The notes under the pieces: model-generated | What the model saw: only the letters and a program-made list of their open reading frames with translations | Told to the model about the DNA's origin: nothing | The model's database searches: none | Made by a program: the position numbers and the translations under genes | Part shown: piece after piece, positions 63,285-64,000 of the stretch | Position numbering within the stretch: the first letter of the stretch is position 1 | Layout: each line of letters starts with the position of its first letter | Source of the DNA: Bolinopsis microptera | Taxonomy: Eukaryota > Ctenophora > Tentaculata > Lobata > Bolinopsidae | Direction: 5' to 3' | Length of the DNA: 64,000 nucleotides | Assembly (NCBI RefSeq): GCF_026151205.1 | Contig: NC_087083.1 | Coordinates: 12,584,944-12,648,943, forward strand

Positions 63285-63873
63285 GTTCCACGACCTTATC
63301 CAACCCCCACCTGCACCACAGCCGCCGCGCCAGGGCCTGTACCAACCGTACCCGAACCCGCGCCGGCCACTCCAGGACCGGTGCTGGGCGCTGGCCACAT
63401 TAGACAATCCATCGCACCCCATACTGCCAGAACCCGCACCAGCTGCATCAAAGTGCCCATCACCTAAGCCAGTACAAAAACCGCCCCCACCTAAATTGTC
63501 AGCCGCGGTAAGATTCGGATCCTATAAAATAACCCTAGCCACCGTCGACCATGAATCTGAAAAAACAAACGTCCACTCCATCCCACCAACGTCGAACTAC
63601 GCAACCGTCCCTCCCACCACCGGACGAGCAGCTGCAAAGAAACGATTCTCGCAACCACTTTCGCATATAGAAAGCCCGGTAGTAGCACTAACATACCCGC
63701 CTGGCAGTCAAATCCAGCGGGAACAGCATGAAGCTGAATTGCTCCTCACCCCCACGGCCCAATTCTTCAGAAGGCCAGGCCTAACAATAACACCATTGTT
63801 ATGTAGGCAGGAAGTATCTCAGAAGTTAAGTTGCTTCCCAGTAATGCCGTTAGTTGTAAATTCGATTTGTTAA
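63285..63873 (+). CDS. Possible exon of a proline-rich protein
   Basis: The frame is open for ~195 codons to TAA at 63871-63873 but has no ATG near its start. A pyrimidine tract and TTTGCAG at 63278-63284 would serve as a splice acceptor. The sequence is proline-rich (QPPPAPQPPRQ, KPPPPK) and GC-rich relative to its surroundings for the first ~450 bases. No known domain or repeat family is recognised. It may be a terminal exon of an unseen gene or retroelement-derived sequence. Confidence 0.35.
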
Positions 63874-64000
63874 GATGTGAATTAGATTTGTGATAAGCAT
63901 TTAAAAGTTGCAAAAAAGGTTTGATAGGAGAAATTGGCATAAAAAGGACACTTTATCAACTTTATCACTTAACAAGATTTAATGGATTTGATAAAGTAAC

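Overview
The window is nuclear DNA of an animal. Genes are split into short exons by GT-AG introns, polyadenylation signals follow stop codons, and the proteins are metazoan types: a C2H2 zinc-finger factor, a Tctex-type dynein light chain, a PPP1R37-like phosphatase-1 regulator and a voltage-gated K+ channel. AT-rich introns, many minisatellites, foldback elements and several LINE, hAT-, piggyBac- and Mutator-like remnants suggest an invertebrate. I cannot name the species; a non-bilaterian would fit but is not proven.

Layout. 1-0.83 kb: last exon of an unidentified acidic protein (+). 1.9-2.9 kb: decayed LINE (-). 7.6-12.8 kb: eight-exon zinc-finger gene (+). 13.8-15.4 kb: LINE 3' fragment (-) beside a 1.1-kb heptamer satellite. 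15.5-16.9 kb: GC-rich foldback repeats. 17.1-18.9 kb: internally deleted LINE (+). 21.0-21.9 kb: complete three-exon DYNLT1 orthologue (+). 23.7-40.2 kb: complete or nearly complete ten-exon PPP1R37 orthologue (+), its introns full of satellites and small transposons. 41.9-43.4 kb: FLYWCH/Mutator-like element with a broken transposase. 43.7-46.9 kb: non-autonomous TTAA-flanked element. 47.4-48.8 kb: non-autonomous hAT element. 49.2-55.9 kb: ten-exon Kv channel gene (+). 57.2-58.3 kb: large foldback element. 58.6 kb: 100-N gap. 58.8-64 kb: an orphan zinc-ribbon gene, an HSP70 N-terminal fragment in a tandem duplication, and a proline-rich open frame.

I rebuilt the four multi-exon genes by hand from splice signals, checking that reading phase is kept across every junction. 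The genes have unrelated housekeeping, signalling and excitability roles and do not form a pathway.

The most unusual feature is shared by the gene bodies. Tandem repeats begin exactly at splice sites and carry copies of them: a duplicated donor and an array of five in-frame acceptors in PPP1R37, a 39-bp donor array and a GTGAGTCA array in the K+ channel, and a 16-bp array at a zinc-finger donor. In three of these cases the unit length is a multiple of three, so use of another copy would change protein length without breaking the frame.
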